Assembly: GCA_035379945.1 (NCBI GenBank)
Contig: DAOSWG010000006.1
Span: 9,450-73,449 of the forward strand
Length of the DNA: 64,000 nucleotides
Reading direction: 5' to 3'
Source of the DNA: JAAYZB01 sp035379945
Lineage (GTDB): Bacteria; Bacillota_I; Bacilli_A; Izemoplasmatales; Hujiaoplasmataceae
The translations under genes were made by a program, and so were the position numbers. This document shows positions 1 to 8,579 of this stretch, one piece after another. Below the pieces are notes generated by a model that did not search any database, was not told the DNA's origin, and saw only the letters and a program-made list of their open reading frames with translations. The stretch's first letter is position 1. Every line of letters starts with the position of its first letter.

Positions 1-1491
1 AAGCCGGAAGCCAGGATCGAGATTCCTTTCGAAGAAAGATTCACCCTTTACGCATGGGCAGCCCGCATGATCGAAACGGAAAATGAAAACACCTATTACC
101 TGATCAGTGCGGCCACAAGCCACAACCTCACCGAAATATGCGATATCGACGGCAGGCGCCGCCGTCCGCTTTTCACGAAAATCAAGGATCAGACCTATAA
201 ACCTAACCGCCAGTTGATCACGGAAGCCGGTTTCAGCATGGCGAAATATATGGCACGGAATCTGGAATCGGGCCGTTTGCTTTATGATGCCCTGTTCCGG
301 GCATATGTCTTTGACAAATCCGATTCCAACAAAAAAACCGAAACTGTTCTTGTTCTTCTCAATTCCGAATATGTTCGCAACAAGCTTGAGCCGGAGCCGG
401 AAATGCTTTCCTTCTTCAAAATCTCGGAATTGTTGCCGGCAGCACGAGAAATCCTGGAAACGGATTTGTACCGGATGATCAACCACATCAAACTGAACGA
501 CGACTCCCGTTGCCTCCTCGTCAAAAACGAATGTCTGCCGCATACGGCGTTTGCCTGTCCATATGTCGATTTCTGTTTCGAACACGTTCCGAAAAAGAAT
601 TCCATATTCTCGTATTTTCACCAACACCTGGGTTTTCGGGAAGGGAAAAAAAGAACCGATCCGGTCCATGAAACCTATGAACTCGTGAATTCCGGAATGG
701 TCGACATGCTTGATGTTCCGATCTCCTGGTTGCAGCGCGAATGCAATCTTATGCAAAGATACTGCGTACAAAACGACTACGAATTCATCAACAGGAAGAA
801 GATCTCCGACAAACTTGAATCGCTTGTCTATCCGCTTTATTTTCTCGATTTCGAGGCTTATCCTTCTCCGATTCCCCGTTTTACGGGAGAGAAGTGTTAT
901 ACGCAAAGCGTATTCCAGTTTTCCGTACATGTCCAGAAAGATTCGAAAACCGACAAATCCGGTTTGATCCATTATGATTACGTGATGCCTTCAGACCGGG
1001 ACAATCGCCGCAAACTGGTCGAAAGGCTCTTGGAAGTGATCCCTGACGGGAATTCTTCGGTCATTGTGTACAACCAGACTTTCGAGGACAACCGTCTACA
1101 GGAACTCGCTCAACTTTTCCCGGTGTACAAGGAAAGACTCGATAATATCCGAGACCGGTTGTTCGATCTGCTAAAAGTTTTGAAAAACGATTCGCCTTTT
1201 TATCTTGCCAAAGGATATTCCAAAGCAGAGGCCAAAGCCTACAACTACTATCATCCCGACCTTTCCGGCAGTTATTCGCTCAAAAGCGTTTTACCGGTGT
1301 TCGCCGAGGACGCCTACAAGGGAATGGCGATCGCCAACGGATTGGAAGCCTATCTGCAATATGCCTATTTACCGTATCTATCCATGGAAAACAGGATGCA
1401 AATCAGGGAAGACCTTATCTTGTATTGCAACCAGGATACCATGTCGTTGTTCGTCATTCTGAAAGGCATAATCTCAAGGTTGGCGGAGTAA
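1..1491 (+). CDS. DUF2779 domain protein, predicted nuclease (5' end outside window)
   Basis: The frame is open from base 1, so the gene begins upstream of the window; an ATG at 67 is internal. The visible part matches my memory of DUF2779 proteins. A cysteine-bearing stretch (CLPHTAFACPYVDFC, about bases 532-576) resembles the Fe-S cysteine cluster of Cas4-type PD-(D/E)XK nucleases. The C-terminal half starts with FLDFEAY near 841, followed by YNQTFED near 1069 and YCNQDT near 1426. These resemble the three acidic exonuclease motifs of DnaQ/RNase H-fold 3'-5' exonucleases. The family name is fairly secure; the exonuclease role is inferred and the substrate is unknown. The missing N-terminus should carry the PD-(D/E)XK catalytic residues. 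Confidence 0.75.
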   Translation, partial: KPEARIEIPFEERFTLYAWAARMIETENENTYYLISAATSHNLTEICDIDGRRRRPLFTKIKDQTYKPNRQLITEAGFSMAKYMARNLESGRLLYDALFRAYVFDKSDSNKKTETVLVLLNSEYVRNKLEPEPEMLSFFKISELLPAAREILETDLYRMINHIKLNDDSRCLLVKNECLPHTAFACPYVDFCFEHVPKKNSIFSYFHQHLGFREGKKRTDPVHETYELVNSGMVDMLDVPISWLQRECNLMQRYCVQNDYEFINRKKISDKLESLVYPLYFLDFEAYPSPIPRFTGEKCYTQSVFQFSVHVQKDSKTDKSGLIHYDYVMPSDRDNRRKLVERLLEVIPDGNSSVIVYNQTFEDNRLQELAQLFPVYKERLDNIRDRLFDLLKVLKNDSPFYLAKGYSKAEAKAYNYYHPDLSGSYSLKSVLPVFAEDAYKGMAIANGLEAYLQYAYLPYLSMENRMQIREDLILYCNQDTMSLFVILKGIISRLAE

Positions 1492-1502
1492 GGAAATATT
1501 CC

Positions 1503-1531
1503 TTGCATATAGACATGCATTATGATATAAT
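1503..1531 (+). promoter_or_regulatory. promoter of rpsO
   Basis: TTGCAT (1503-1508), a 17-base spacer and TATAAT (1526-1531). The -10 is preceded by TGA (1523-1525), giving an extended -10. It lies in the gap before rpsO and predicts a leader of about 75 nt. Confidence 0.8.
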
Positions 1532-1552
1532 ATTTCTCGCGCCCGAACCTGG

Positions 1553-1577
1553 ATTTGACGAGTCTCCGACGTCAAAT
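1553..1577 (+). promoter_or_regulatory. rpsO leader hairpin, candidate S15 autoregulatory element
   Basis: A perfect 8-bp inverted repeat (ATTTGACG at 1553-1560, CGTCAAAT at 1570-1577) with a 9-base loop lies in the rpsO 5' leader, 24 nt before the Shine-Dalgarno. Ribosomal protein S15 represses its own mRNA through leader structures in many bacteria. The structures differ between clades, so the S15 role is inferred from position. Confidence 0.45.
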
Positions 1578-1614
1578 GCGGATTGGGGTAAGTCTAAAGA
1601 AGGAGGAGAACATT

Positions 1615-1884
1615 ATGGCACTTACGAAAGAAAGAGTCCATGAGATCGTCGTCGAATACGGCCTCAAGGAAGGGGACACGGGTTCCCCCGAAATTCAAGT
1701 GGCGCTCCTGACGGAAGAAATCAATTCCTTGAATGAACATCTTCAGGTTCACAAGCATGATTTCCATTCCCGCCGCGGCCTGCTCATGAAAGTCGGAAAA
1801 CGCAGAAGTTTGCTTAAGTATTTGCAGTCGGTTTCCATGGAACGCTATCAGGCGTTGATCAAGAAACTCGGCTTGCGCCGCTAG
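1615..1884 (+). CDS. rpsO: 30S ribosomal protein S15
   Basis: An 89-residue protein with the S15 pattern, including GDTGSPEIQVALLTEEI near the start and HKHDFHSRRGLLMKVGKRRSLL in the middle (16S rRNA and protein contact surface). S15 is a primary 16S rRNA binder in the platform of the small subunit. The ATG at 1615 has AGGAGG at 1601-1606, 8 nt upstream; the upstream in-frame extension from 1555 would run through the leader hairpin and is rejected. It has its own promoter and terminator and is followed by pnp, the common rpsO-pnp order. Confidence 0.98.
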   Translation: MALTKERVHEIVVEYGLKEGDTGSPEIQVALLTEEINSLNEHLQVHKHDFHSRRGLLMKVGKRRSLLKYLQSVSMERYQALIKKLGLRR

Positions 1885-1897
1885 TCTATAAGACTTC

Positions 1898-1930
1898 GAG
1901 CACCCAAGTTATTGGGTGCTCATTATTTGA
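1898..1930 (+). terminator. terminator after rpsO
   Basis: Perfect 10-bp stem GAGCACCCAA (1898-1907) / TTGGGTGCTC (1912-1921) with a GTTA loop. The following T run is weak (ATTATTTG), so some read-through into pnp is plausible. Confidence 0.75.
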
Positions 1931-1958
1931 AAAAAAGACCGGTGTTTTATACGATTTA

Positions 1959-1967
1959 TGGTATAAT
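1959..1967 (+). promoter_or_regulatory. extended -10 promoter of pnp
   Basis: TGG-TATAAT (1959-1967), about 43 bases before the pnp start. No good -35 box lies at 17 bases, so the TGn extension probably provides recognition. Confidence 0.6.
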
Positions 1968-2009
1968 GTTTTTATAATAACCGATTATTCAGAAATGAGG
2001 ACATAGATA

Positions 2010-4145
2010 ATGAGTGAAAATCAAACTTTTACAAGGGAGTTTTGCGGAAAAACAATCACGGTAGAGACCGGAAGATACGCCAAACAGGCTACCGGTGCCG
2101 TGATGATAAGAATGGGCGATACCGCCGTTTTGTCCGCAGCCGTCGTCGGCAAGGAACCCTCACGCCAGGATTTCTTTCCCTTGATGGTGCTCTACCAGGA
2201 AAGACTGTATGCAGCAGGCAAGATTCCCGGAGGTTTTCTGCGCCGGGAAGGTCGTCCCACGGAAAAAGAGATCCTTACATCCAGGGCGATCGACCGTCCG
2301 CTTCGTCCGCTGTTTGACGACTATTTCCGCAACGAAGTCCAGATTGTCGACACCGTGATGTCGGTTGATCCCGACAACTCGCCATTCGTGGCAGCCTTGC
2401 TAGGTTCATCCCTCGCTTTGGGAATTGGCGGCGTACCGTTCAACGGCCCCGTTGCCGGTGTCGTGGTCGCGATGATCGACGGCAAATTCATCTGCAACCC
2501 AACCGCCGAGGAACTGGTTGTTTCCGATCTCGATCTGACAGTTGCCGGCACCAAATATGCCGTCAACATGGTCGAATCCGGATCCAAGGAACTTTCCGAA
2601 GACGTCATGTTAGAAGCAATCATGTTTGCCCACGACAAGATCAAGGAATTGGTGGCTTTCGAAGAAGAAATCATCACCTCCGTCGGCAAAGAAAAAATGG
2701 AAATCGAACTATCCACCGTGCCGGATGATATCGACAAAGAAGTCAGAAAACTGGAAAAAGGCCGTATAATCAAGGCGATCACAATTCCGGAGAAACTGGC
2801 CCGCCGCGATGCGATCGGAACCATTGAAGAGGAAATCCGCGAAACCCTGATTGTGGAATACAAGTCTCAGGGATTCGACAAGGACGAAATCGAAGAAAAA
2901 ATCAAATTCGCCGACCGGGTGTTGGAAACAATCCAAGTCGACGAAGTCAGAAGACTTATAACCGATGAGAAAATCCGTCCCGACGGACGTAAGCTTGACG
3001 AGATCAGGCCGCTTTCCGCCGAGATCGACCTTTTCGAACGCACACATGGATCGTCGATGTTCACGCGAGGTCAGACACAGGCACTGGCTACCGTTACTTT
3101 AGGAGCCCTGGGCGAAGCCCAGATCATCGACGGTGTGTCGGTGGAGGATGGCAAACGGTTCATGCTCCATTATAATTTCCCGCAATTCTCCGTCGGCGAA
3201 ACCGGCCGTTACGGCAGTCCCGGAAGACGGGAAATCGGTCATGGCGCCCTAGGCGAAAGAGCCTTGTTGCAGGTATTGCCATCGGAAGAGGAATTCCCCT
3301 ATGCGATCCGCGTTGTGTCGGAAATTCTCGAATCCAACGGATCATCATCGCAAGCGACGATTTGCGCCGGTAGCCTTGCTTTGATGGCAGCCGGTGTACC
3401 GATGAAGTCAGCTGTCGCCGGCATCGCCATGGGACTAGTCAAAAAAGGTGACAATTACACCATTCTGACTGACATCCAGGGTTTGGAAGATCATTTCGGA
3501 GACATGGATTTCAAGGTTTCCGGAACCAGAAACGGAATCTGCTCCCTGCAGATGGATATCAAGATCGACGGCATCACCAGGGAAATCATGAAAGAAGCTC
3601 TTGCCCAGGCTAAAAAGGCCCGCATGGAGATTCTCGATGTCATGGATGCGACAATCGCCAAACCGAAAGCCGAACTTTCCAAGTACGCTCCGAAAGTCAG
3701 AATGATGATGGTTCCGGTCGACAAGATCCGCGAGATCATCGGCGGCGGCGGAAAGACCATCAACGAAATCATCGAAAAGTGCAACCAGGTAACGATCGAC
3801 ATCGAACAAGACGGACGCGTCACGATCATGCATCAGGATATGTTCTTCATCGACATGGCTGTGAAGATGATCGAAGACATCATCCGCGAAGTCGAAGTCG
3901 GCGAAGTCTATCAGGGAACCGTCGTCAGGATCGAGAAATTCGGCTGTTTCGTCGAATTGTGGCCCGGTCAGGATGGACTGGTCCACATATCCAAACTGGC
4001 CAAAGAACGAGTTGAAAAAGTCGAAGACATCGTCAAACTTGGCGATGTGATCACGGTCAAAGTGATCGGCATCGACGACAAAGGCCGCGTCGACCTTTCC
4101 AGAAAGGCAGTTTTAGACTCCATAGGCAACAAAGAACAAAAGTGA
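2010..4145 (+). CDS. pnp: polyribonucleotide nucleotidyltransferase (PNPase)
   Basis: Phosphorolytic 3'-5' exoribonuclease for mRNA decay, 711 aa, the usual bacterial length. Order: first RNase PH core (about residues 10-230), helical linker, second catalytic RNase PH core (about 320-550), KH domain with IIGGGGKTINEI (about 570-585) and a C-terminal S1 domain (about 625-700, GCFVELWPGQDGLVHISKL). All expected domains are present, so it should be active as a homotrimer. The ATG at 2010 follows a modest GAGG. The TGA stop (4143-4145) directly abuts the TATAAT of the RNase P RNA promoter. Confidence 0.98.
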   Translation: MSENQTFTREFCGKTITVETGRYAKQATGAVMIRMGDTAVLSAAVVGKEPSRQDFFPLMVLYQERLYAAGKIPGGFLRREGRPTEKEILTSRAIDRPLRPLFDDYFRNEVQIVDTVMSVDPDNSPFVAALLGSSLALGIGGVPFNGPVAGVVVAMIDGKFICNPTAEELVVSDLDLTVAGTKYAVNMVESGSKELSEDVMLEAIMFAHDKIKELVAFEEEIITSVGKEKMEIELSTVPDDIDKEVRKLEKGRIIKAITIPEKLARRDAIGTIEEEIRETLIVEYKSQGFDKDEIEEKIKFADRVLETIQVDEVRRLITDEKIRPDGRKLDEIRPLSAEIDLFERTHGSSMFTRGQTQALATVTLGALGEAQIIDGVSVEDGKRFMLHYNFPQFSVGETGRYGSPGRREIGHGALGERALLQVLPSEEEFPYAIRVVSEILESNGSSSQATICAGSLALMAAGVPMKSAVAGIAMGLVKKGDNYTILTDIQGLEDHFGDMDFKVSGTRNGICSLQMDIKIDGITREIMKEALAQAKKARMEILDVMDATIAKPKAELSKYAPKVRMMMVPVDKIREIIGGGGKTINEIIEKCNQVTIDIEQDGRVTIMHQDMFFIDMAVKMIEDIIREVEVGEVYQGTVVRIEKFGCFVELWPGQDGLVHISKLAKERVEKVEDIVKLGDVITVKVIGIDDKGRVDLSRKAVLDSIGNKEQK

Positions 4146-4151
4146 TATAAT
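4143..4151 (+). promoter_or_regulatory. extended -10 promoter of the RNase P RNA, fused to the pnp stop codon
   Basis: TGA-TATAAT: the pnp stop codon TGA (4143-4145) doubles as the TGn of an extended -10 (TATAAT at 4146-4151). A start about 7 nt downstream falls at 4158, where the P1 stem of the RNase P RNA begins. There is no convincing -35. Confidence 0.65.
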
Positions 4152-4157
4152 ATTATT

Positions 4158-4502
4158 GTCAGACCACCGGGCAATCGAGCACTTAGGTGTTAGGAAAGTC
4201 CATGCTAGCACAGGCTGTGATGCCTGTAGTGTTTGCGCCAAACGAACCGATAAGTTTGGGCACCGCTTGGTGACGGCGGAAAAAGGGATGTAAAAGGCCC
4301 CGGTATCCGTAAAGTGCCACAGAGACGAGTCGTTGCGAAAAGCAACGGATGAAACGCGGTAAACCCCGCAAGCTAGAAACCCAAATATTGGTAGGGGCAT
4401 GGCGGATCGGAAATCGAACCGAATTCGCTGGCGGCCTATGGCCGGAGATAAATGATTGCCACTCCGCAAGGAGGACAGAACATGGCTTACAGATGGTCTG
4501 AT
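4158..4502 (+). ncRNA. rnpB: RNase P RNA (class B, Bacillus type)
   Basis: Catalytic RNA of RNase P, which matures tRNA 5' ends. Hallmarks: GTTAGGAAAGTCCATGCTAG near 4188-4207 (the universal GAGGAAAGTCC core), GGTAAACCCCGCAAGC near 4359, and ACAGAACATGGCTTACAG near 4475. The 5' end TCAGACCA (4159-4166) can pair with TGGTCTGA (4493-4500) as helix P1, which fixes both ends to within a few bases. The length of about 345 nt fits. The B type is inferred from overall resemblance to Bacilli. Minus-strand reading frames across this stretch are chance. Confidence 0.93.
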
Positions 4503-4540
4503 ACAAAAAAAGCATATTGGAAACATATGCTTTTTTTACT
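4503..4540 (+). terminator. terminator of the RNase P RNA
   Basis: AGCATAT (4511-4517) / ATATGCT (4525-4531) with a 7-base loop, extended by an upstream A7 run and a downstream T7 run. Confidence 0.85.
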
Positions 4541-4557
4541 GGCATGAAAGAGCCCGA

Positions 4558-4587
4558 TTGCCAAACATGGGCAATTGGGTGTAAAAT
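4558..4587 (+). promoter_or_regulatory. promoter of lepA
   Basis: TTGCCA (4558-4563), 18-base spacer, TAAAAT (4582-4587). Transcription would start about 20 nt before the chosen lepA ATG. Confidence 0.55.
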
Positions 4588-4613
4588 TATTAAAAGAAAG
4601 GAATGGTGAAGCC

Positions 4614-6443
4614 ATGGAAGATTACCAAAAAATGCGCGAACGCCAGAAAAAAATCCGTAATTTCTCGATCATCGCTCATATCGACCACGGCAAATCCACC
4701 CTTGCCGACCGCATCCTGGAGTTGACCAATGCCGTTCCGATGCGGGAAATGAAAAGTCAATTGCTTGATTCGATGGACCTGGAAAGAGAACGTGGAATCA
4801 CGATTAAACTGAATTCCGTCGAATTGAGATACAAAGCGAAAAACAACGAGGAATATATATTCCACCTTATCGACACCCCGGGACATGTCGACTTCACATA
4901 CGAAGTATCACGGAGCTTAGCAGCCTGCGAAGGAGCGCTTCTTGTGGTAGACGCCACCCAAGGTATCGAAGCTCAGACGCTCGCCAACGTCTATTTGGCG
5001 CTTGACAACGATCTGGAAATAATTCCCGTCATCAACAAGATCGATCTTCCAAGTGCGAGACCGGCGGAGGTTCGCAAAGAAATCTCCGATGTGATTGGTC
5101 TTGACACCGATGGCGCCATCGATGCTTCCGCAAAAGAAGGAATAGGCGTCAAGGAGATTTTAGAAGCGATCGTCGAAAAAATTCCGGCTCCCAAAGGCGA
5201 TCCGGAGTTGCCGCTCCAGGCTTTGATATTTGATTCGCATTACGACACCTACCGGGGCGTCATTCCTCTTTTGAGGGTTGAAAACGGCGTCATCCGCCGG
5301 CAGGACAAAATCAGGTTGATGGCGACGGGAGGAGTTTACGAGGTGACGGACCTCGGCGTCTATACTCCCAAAGAGGAATCGCGGGATTTTCTCGGAGCCG
5401 GAGACGTAGGCTGGATCGCCGCAACGATCAAAAATGTCGAAAAAGTCCATGTCGGCGACACTATTACAAACAATGACAAACCAGCGAAAAACATGTTGCC
5501 GGGATATAGAAAACTGACCCCGATGGTTTATTCCGGTGTTTATCCGGTCGATGCCGACGATTATCTAGATCTGAAGGATTCTCTGGAAAAACTGATCTTG
5601 TCGGATTCATCCCTTATCTATGAACCGGAAAGTTCGGAAGCCCTCGGATTTGGCTTCCGCATCGGATTCTTAGGCCTTCTGCATATGGAGATATTCCAGG
5701 AAAGGATCGAGAGGGAATACCTGCAAAACGTAATCATTACGGCCCCATCGGTGAATTACCGGGTCAATCTTACCGACAATACCACGATCGAGATCGACAA
5801 TCCAGCCAAAATGCCGGCCGTACAAAGAATTCGCTCAATCGATGAACCTTACGTTAAGGCAACGATCATTGCGCCTAGCGATTATGTCGGGAACATCATG
5901 GAACTTTGTCAGAACAAACGAGGAATCTTCAAGGATATGCAGTATGTTTCGGCTATCAGGGTGGAACTAATCTATGAAATGCCGTTGTCGGAAATCATTT
6001 TCGATTTCTTCAACCGGCTTAAATCCGGAACGAAGGGCTATGCTTCGCTTGACTATGAGCTTGCCGGTTACCGCGAAAGCAAACTTGTAAAAGTCGACAT
6101 CCTTTTAAACGGCGAACCGATCGATGCCCTGGCATTGATCGTCCATCAGGATTTCGCCTATCCGCGGTCATTGAGGATCTGTCAGAAGTTGAAAGAGATT
6201 TTGCCACGACAACTCTTTGAAATTCCGATTCAGGCCGCGATCGGTTCCAAAGTCATAGCGAGAACCAACATCAAAGCATTGAGAAAAGACGTGCTTGCCA
6301 AATGTTACGGGGGCGACGTTTCCAGGAAAAAGAAATTGCTAGAAAAACAAAAGGAAGGCAAAAAAAGAATGAAAGCCGTCGGATCGGTCGAGATACCGCA
6401 GGAAGCATTCATGGCGGTCTTGTCCCTTGATGACGAAAAATAA
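4614..6443 (+). CDS. lepA: elongation factor 4 (LepA/EF4)
   Basis: Translational GTPase that acts on the ribosome, linked to back-translocation and initiation or assembly. 609 aa from the ATG at 4614, matching family length. The G1 motif AHIDHGKST lies at about residues 21-29, then switch II DTPGHVDF and G4 NKID. The LepA-specific C-terminal domain (VGSVEIPQEAFMAVLSLDD) is complete. A TTG at 4575 would add 13 residues but the family begins close to RQKKIRNFSIIAHIDHGKST, so 4614 is preferred; AAAGGA lies 11 nt upstream. hemW follows, as in B. subtilis. Confidence 0.97.
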   Translation: MEDYQKMRERQKKIRNFSIIAHIDHGKSTLADRILELTNAVPMREMKSQLLDSMDLERERGITIKLNSVELRYKAKNNEEYIFHLIDTPGHVDFTYEVSRSLAACEGALLVVDATQGIEAQTLANVYLALDNDLEIIPVINKIDLPSARPAEVRKEISDVIGLDTDGAIDASAKEGIGVKEILEAIVEKIPAPKGDPELPLQALIFDSHYDTYRGVIPLLRVENGVIRRQDKIRLMATGGVYEVTDLGVYTPKEESRDFLGAGDVGWIAATIKNVEKVHVGDTITNNDKPAKNMLPGYRKLTPMVYSGVYPVDADDYLDLKDSLEKLILSDSSLIYEPESSEALGFGFRIGFLGLLHMEIFQERIEREYLQNVIITAPSVNYRVNLTDNTTIEIDNPAKMPAVQRIRSIDEPYVKATIIAPSDYVGNIMELCQNKRGIFKDMQYVSAIRVELIYEMPLSEIIFDFFNRLKSGTKGYASLDYELAGYRESKLVKVDILLNGEPIDALALIVHQDFAYPRSLRICQKLKEILPRQLFEIPIQAAIGSKVIARTNIKALRKDVLAKCYGGDVSRKKKLLEKQKEGKKRMKAVGSVEIPQEAFMAVLSLDDEK

Positions 6444-6456
6444 CGATTGATTGATG

Positions 6457-6486
6457 CCGGACCCGGCTTGCCGGGACCGGTTTTTT
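6457..6486 (+). terminator. terminator after lepA
   Basis: CCGGACCCGG (6457-6466... starting at the GCCGG of 6456-6460) pairs with CCGGGACCGG (6471-6480) with a single mismatch, CTTG loop, then TTTTTT. Confidence 0.85.
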
Positions 6487-6550
6487 ATACCACAAAGGCA
6501 AAACGGTATACAAAACGACCGAATTATGTTAACATAATATCGGTGATAAT

Positions 6551-7672
6551 GTGATCAAAGGCCTGTATGTCCATATTCCGTTTTGCCGTCAGATATGCCA
6601 TTATTGCGACTTCCCCAAGATGATCTCCGATCGAAGTCACCGGGAAAAATACGTAAATGCTCTGGCTTGCGAAATGCAGATGAAAAAAACACTTCTTGAA
6701 AATGTCGAAACCGTCTACTTAGGCGGCGGAACCCCGGGGTATCTGGAAGAGGATTTGATGCTAATAGTCCTGGAGTCGATCCGGGATGTTACTCATAAGA
6801 ATGTTTTTAAGGAATTCACCCTGGAAACCAATTTGATTGATATTACACCGGAAAACGCCAGACTCTGGAAACAAGGCGGCATCAACCGCATCAGTGTCGG
6901 AGTAGAGACATTTTCCTTGGATCTTTTGAAATCTATCGGTCGTACTGGTGGATATCAAATGGCAAAATCCGCTCTGGAAACACTCCGCCGCGCCGGATTT
7001 GACAACATCAATTTCGATATGATCTACGGGTTGCCGGGAGAAACCACAGAACTCGTGGAAAAAGATATCGCATCAATCGGAAAACTGAGGCCCGATCATG
7101 TTTCCTGGTATTCTCTGATATTGGAAAAGAAAACCCGACTTTATCACGATGTTATGGCTGGCATTGTGAAACTCCCGGAAGACGATTTGGTTTATGACAT
7201 GTCGGACATGGTGATAGACGGATTGGAAAATCTCGGATATAATCGTTACGAGATCAGCAACTTTTCCCATCCGGGAAAAGAATCGCTCCACAACACATCG
7301 TGCTGGAATCTGGAGGAATATCTCGGTGTGGGACTGGGAGCCTGTTCGCAATACGACTCGAAACGATTTCGCAACATATCGGGATGGAAAGGATATATCG
7401 AAGCAGTGCTTGATGGAAAAGGAATATTGACAACGGAAGAAATGTTCGAGTTCGAACTTGAAAGAGTCATGCTCGGATTACGACAAGTCAACGGCATCGA
7501 CAAAAACGAATTCAAACACGAAACCAATCTGGATGTATTCGAACGGTTTCCCGCTTTAAAAAAGCATCTGGAAACGGGCCTTCTAACAGACGATTCCGGC
7601 AGAATCAGACTGACGCGTAAGGGATTGGATCTTGCGAATACGGTCATGCGCGACCTGTTCGGGGAGGAATGA
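6551..7672 (+). CDS. hemW: radical SAM heme chaperone HemW
   Basis: 373 aa. The radical SAM Fe-S motif CRQICHYCDF (CxxxCxxC) lies at residues 12-21, with GGGTPGYL (SAM binding) near 58. HemW proteins were long annotated as oxygen-independent coproporphyrinogen oxidase; current evidence favours heme insertion into target proteins. The short N-terminus before YVHIPFC fits HemW and not HemN. The start is GTG at 6551, preceded by GGTGAT only 3 nt away, so initiation may be weak. xerD begins 1 nt after the stop. Confidence 0.9.
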   Translation: MIKGLYVHIPFCRQICHYCDFPKMISDRSHREKYVNALACEMQMKKTLLENVETVYLGGGTPGYLEEDLMLIVLESIRDVTHKNVFKEFTLETNLIDITPENARLWKQGGINRISVGVETFSLDLLKSIGRTGGYQMAKSALETLRRAGFDNINFDMIYGLPGETTELVEKDIASIGKLRPDHVSWYSLILEKKTRLYHDVMAGIVKLPEDDLVYDMSDMVIDGLENLGYNRYEISNFSHPGKESLHNTSCWNLEEYLGVGLGACSQYDSKRFRNISGWKGYIEAVLDGKGILTTEEMFEFELERVMLGLRQVNGIDKNEFKHETNLDVFERFPALKKHLETGLLTDDSGRIRLTRKGLDLANTVMRDLFGEE

Positions 7673-7673
7673 C

Positions 7674-8579
7674 ATGCTAAAAAACCTGGAAAAGGAATAT
7701 ATCTATTACTTGCGTGTCACAAAAGGCCTTGCGCCCAACACGATACTATCCTATTCAAACGATGTATCGGATTACCTCACTTTTTTGGAAACCAATTATC
7801 AACTGAAAACGCCGCGCGCAATCACGAAGGAACACATTCAGAATTATTTAGCCAGACTGAAAAGAAAAGGCATGGATCCTAAAAGCGTCACCAGAAAGCT
7901 TTCGGCTTTGCGTTCATTTCATCAGTATCTGATGCAGGAAAGGGAAGTGGATGAAAATCTGGTCGTCAAGATTCCAAAACCGAAAACTACCAAATCCTTG
8001 CCCGTCGTGCTGAATACCGATGAAATCGGTCGGCTTCTGGAAGCGGCCAGAGGCAAAGGCTCTTCACTGGATTATAGAAATGTGGCGATCATCGAACTAG
8101 CCTACGGATCGGGACTTCGGGTATCCGAACTGACGGATCTCGAAATATCCGATCTTCATCTGAACATGGCGCTTGTCAACATCACCGGAAAAGGAAACAA
8201 AGAAAGGATCGTTCCCTTGGGAGGCGAAGCGATCGTCGCTTTGCGAAACTATCTCGGAAACGCTAGACAGAAAATGAATCCGAAAAACCGGGAAGCCGTT
8301 TTTGTCAATCGTCAGGGAGAAAAACTGAGCCGGGTAGGGTTATTCAAACTGATTCGCAGTCTCGCACTCAAGGCCGGCATCGACAAACCGATATCACCGC
8401 ATACTTTAAGGCACACGTTCGCCACCCATCTTTTGGAAAACGGAGCCGATCTCCGTTCGGTTCAGGAGTTACTCGGACACGAGGATATCCTGACAACGGA
8501 AACATACACGCATATCAGCCGTCGGCATATGACGGAAGAATACGAAAAGGCGCATCCGCGCGCTAGGAAAGAAGAGTGA
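7674..8579 (+). CDS. xerD: tyrosine recombinase XerD (or XerC)
   Basis: Site-specific recombinase, 301 aa, for resolving chromosome dimers at dif. N-terminal SAM-like core-binding domain (about 1-90). The catalytic domain has GSGLRVSEL (catalytic Arg), HTLRHTFATHLLENGADLR (His and Arg), LLGHE (His) and the nucleophile Tyr in TTETYTHIS. The ATG at 7674 has GGGGAGG 6 nt upstream and lies 1 nt after the hemW stop; an earlier ATG at 7632 lies inside hemW. The neighbour deoB is also next to xerD (ripX) in B. subtilis, which favours XerD over XerC. Confidence 0.9.
   Translation: MLKNLEKEYIYYLRVTKGLAPNTILSYSNDVSDYLTFLETNYQLKTPRAITKEHIQNYLARLKRKGMDPKSVTRKLSALRSFHQYLMQEREVDENLVVKIPKPKTTKSLPVVLNTDEIGRLLEAARGKGSSLDYRNVAIIELAYGSGLRVSELTDLEISDLHLNMALVNITGKGNKERIVPLGGEAIVALRNYLGNARQKMNPKNREAVFVNRQGEKLSRVGLFKLIRSLALKAGIDKPISPHTLRHTFATHLLENGADLRSVQELLGHEDILTTETYTHISRRHMTEEYEKAHPRARKEE

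Noticed and set aside
2321..3986. Several long minus-strand reading frames inside pnp
   Set aside because: They are antisense shadows of a fully intact PNPase gene with no Shine-Dalgarno and no family match.
4113..4545. Two minus-strand reading frames of 120 and 137 codons
   Set aside because: They lie across the RNase P RNA gene and its terminator; the RNA assignment explains the sequence.
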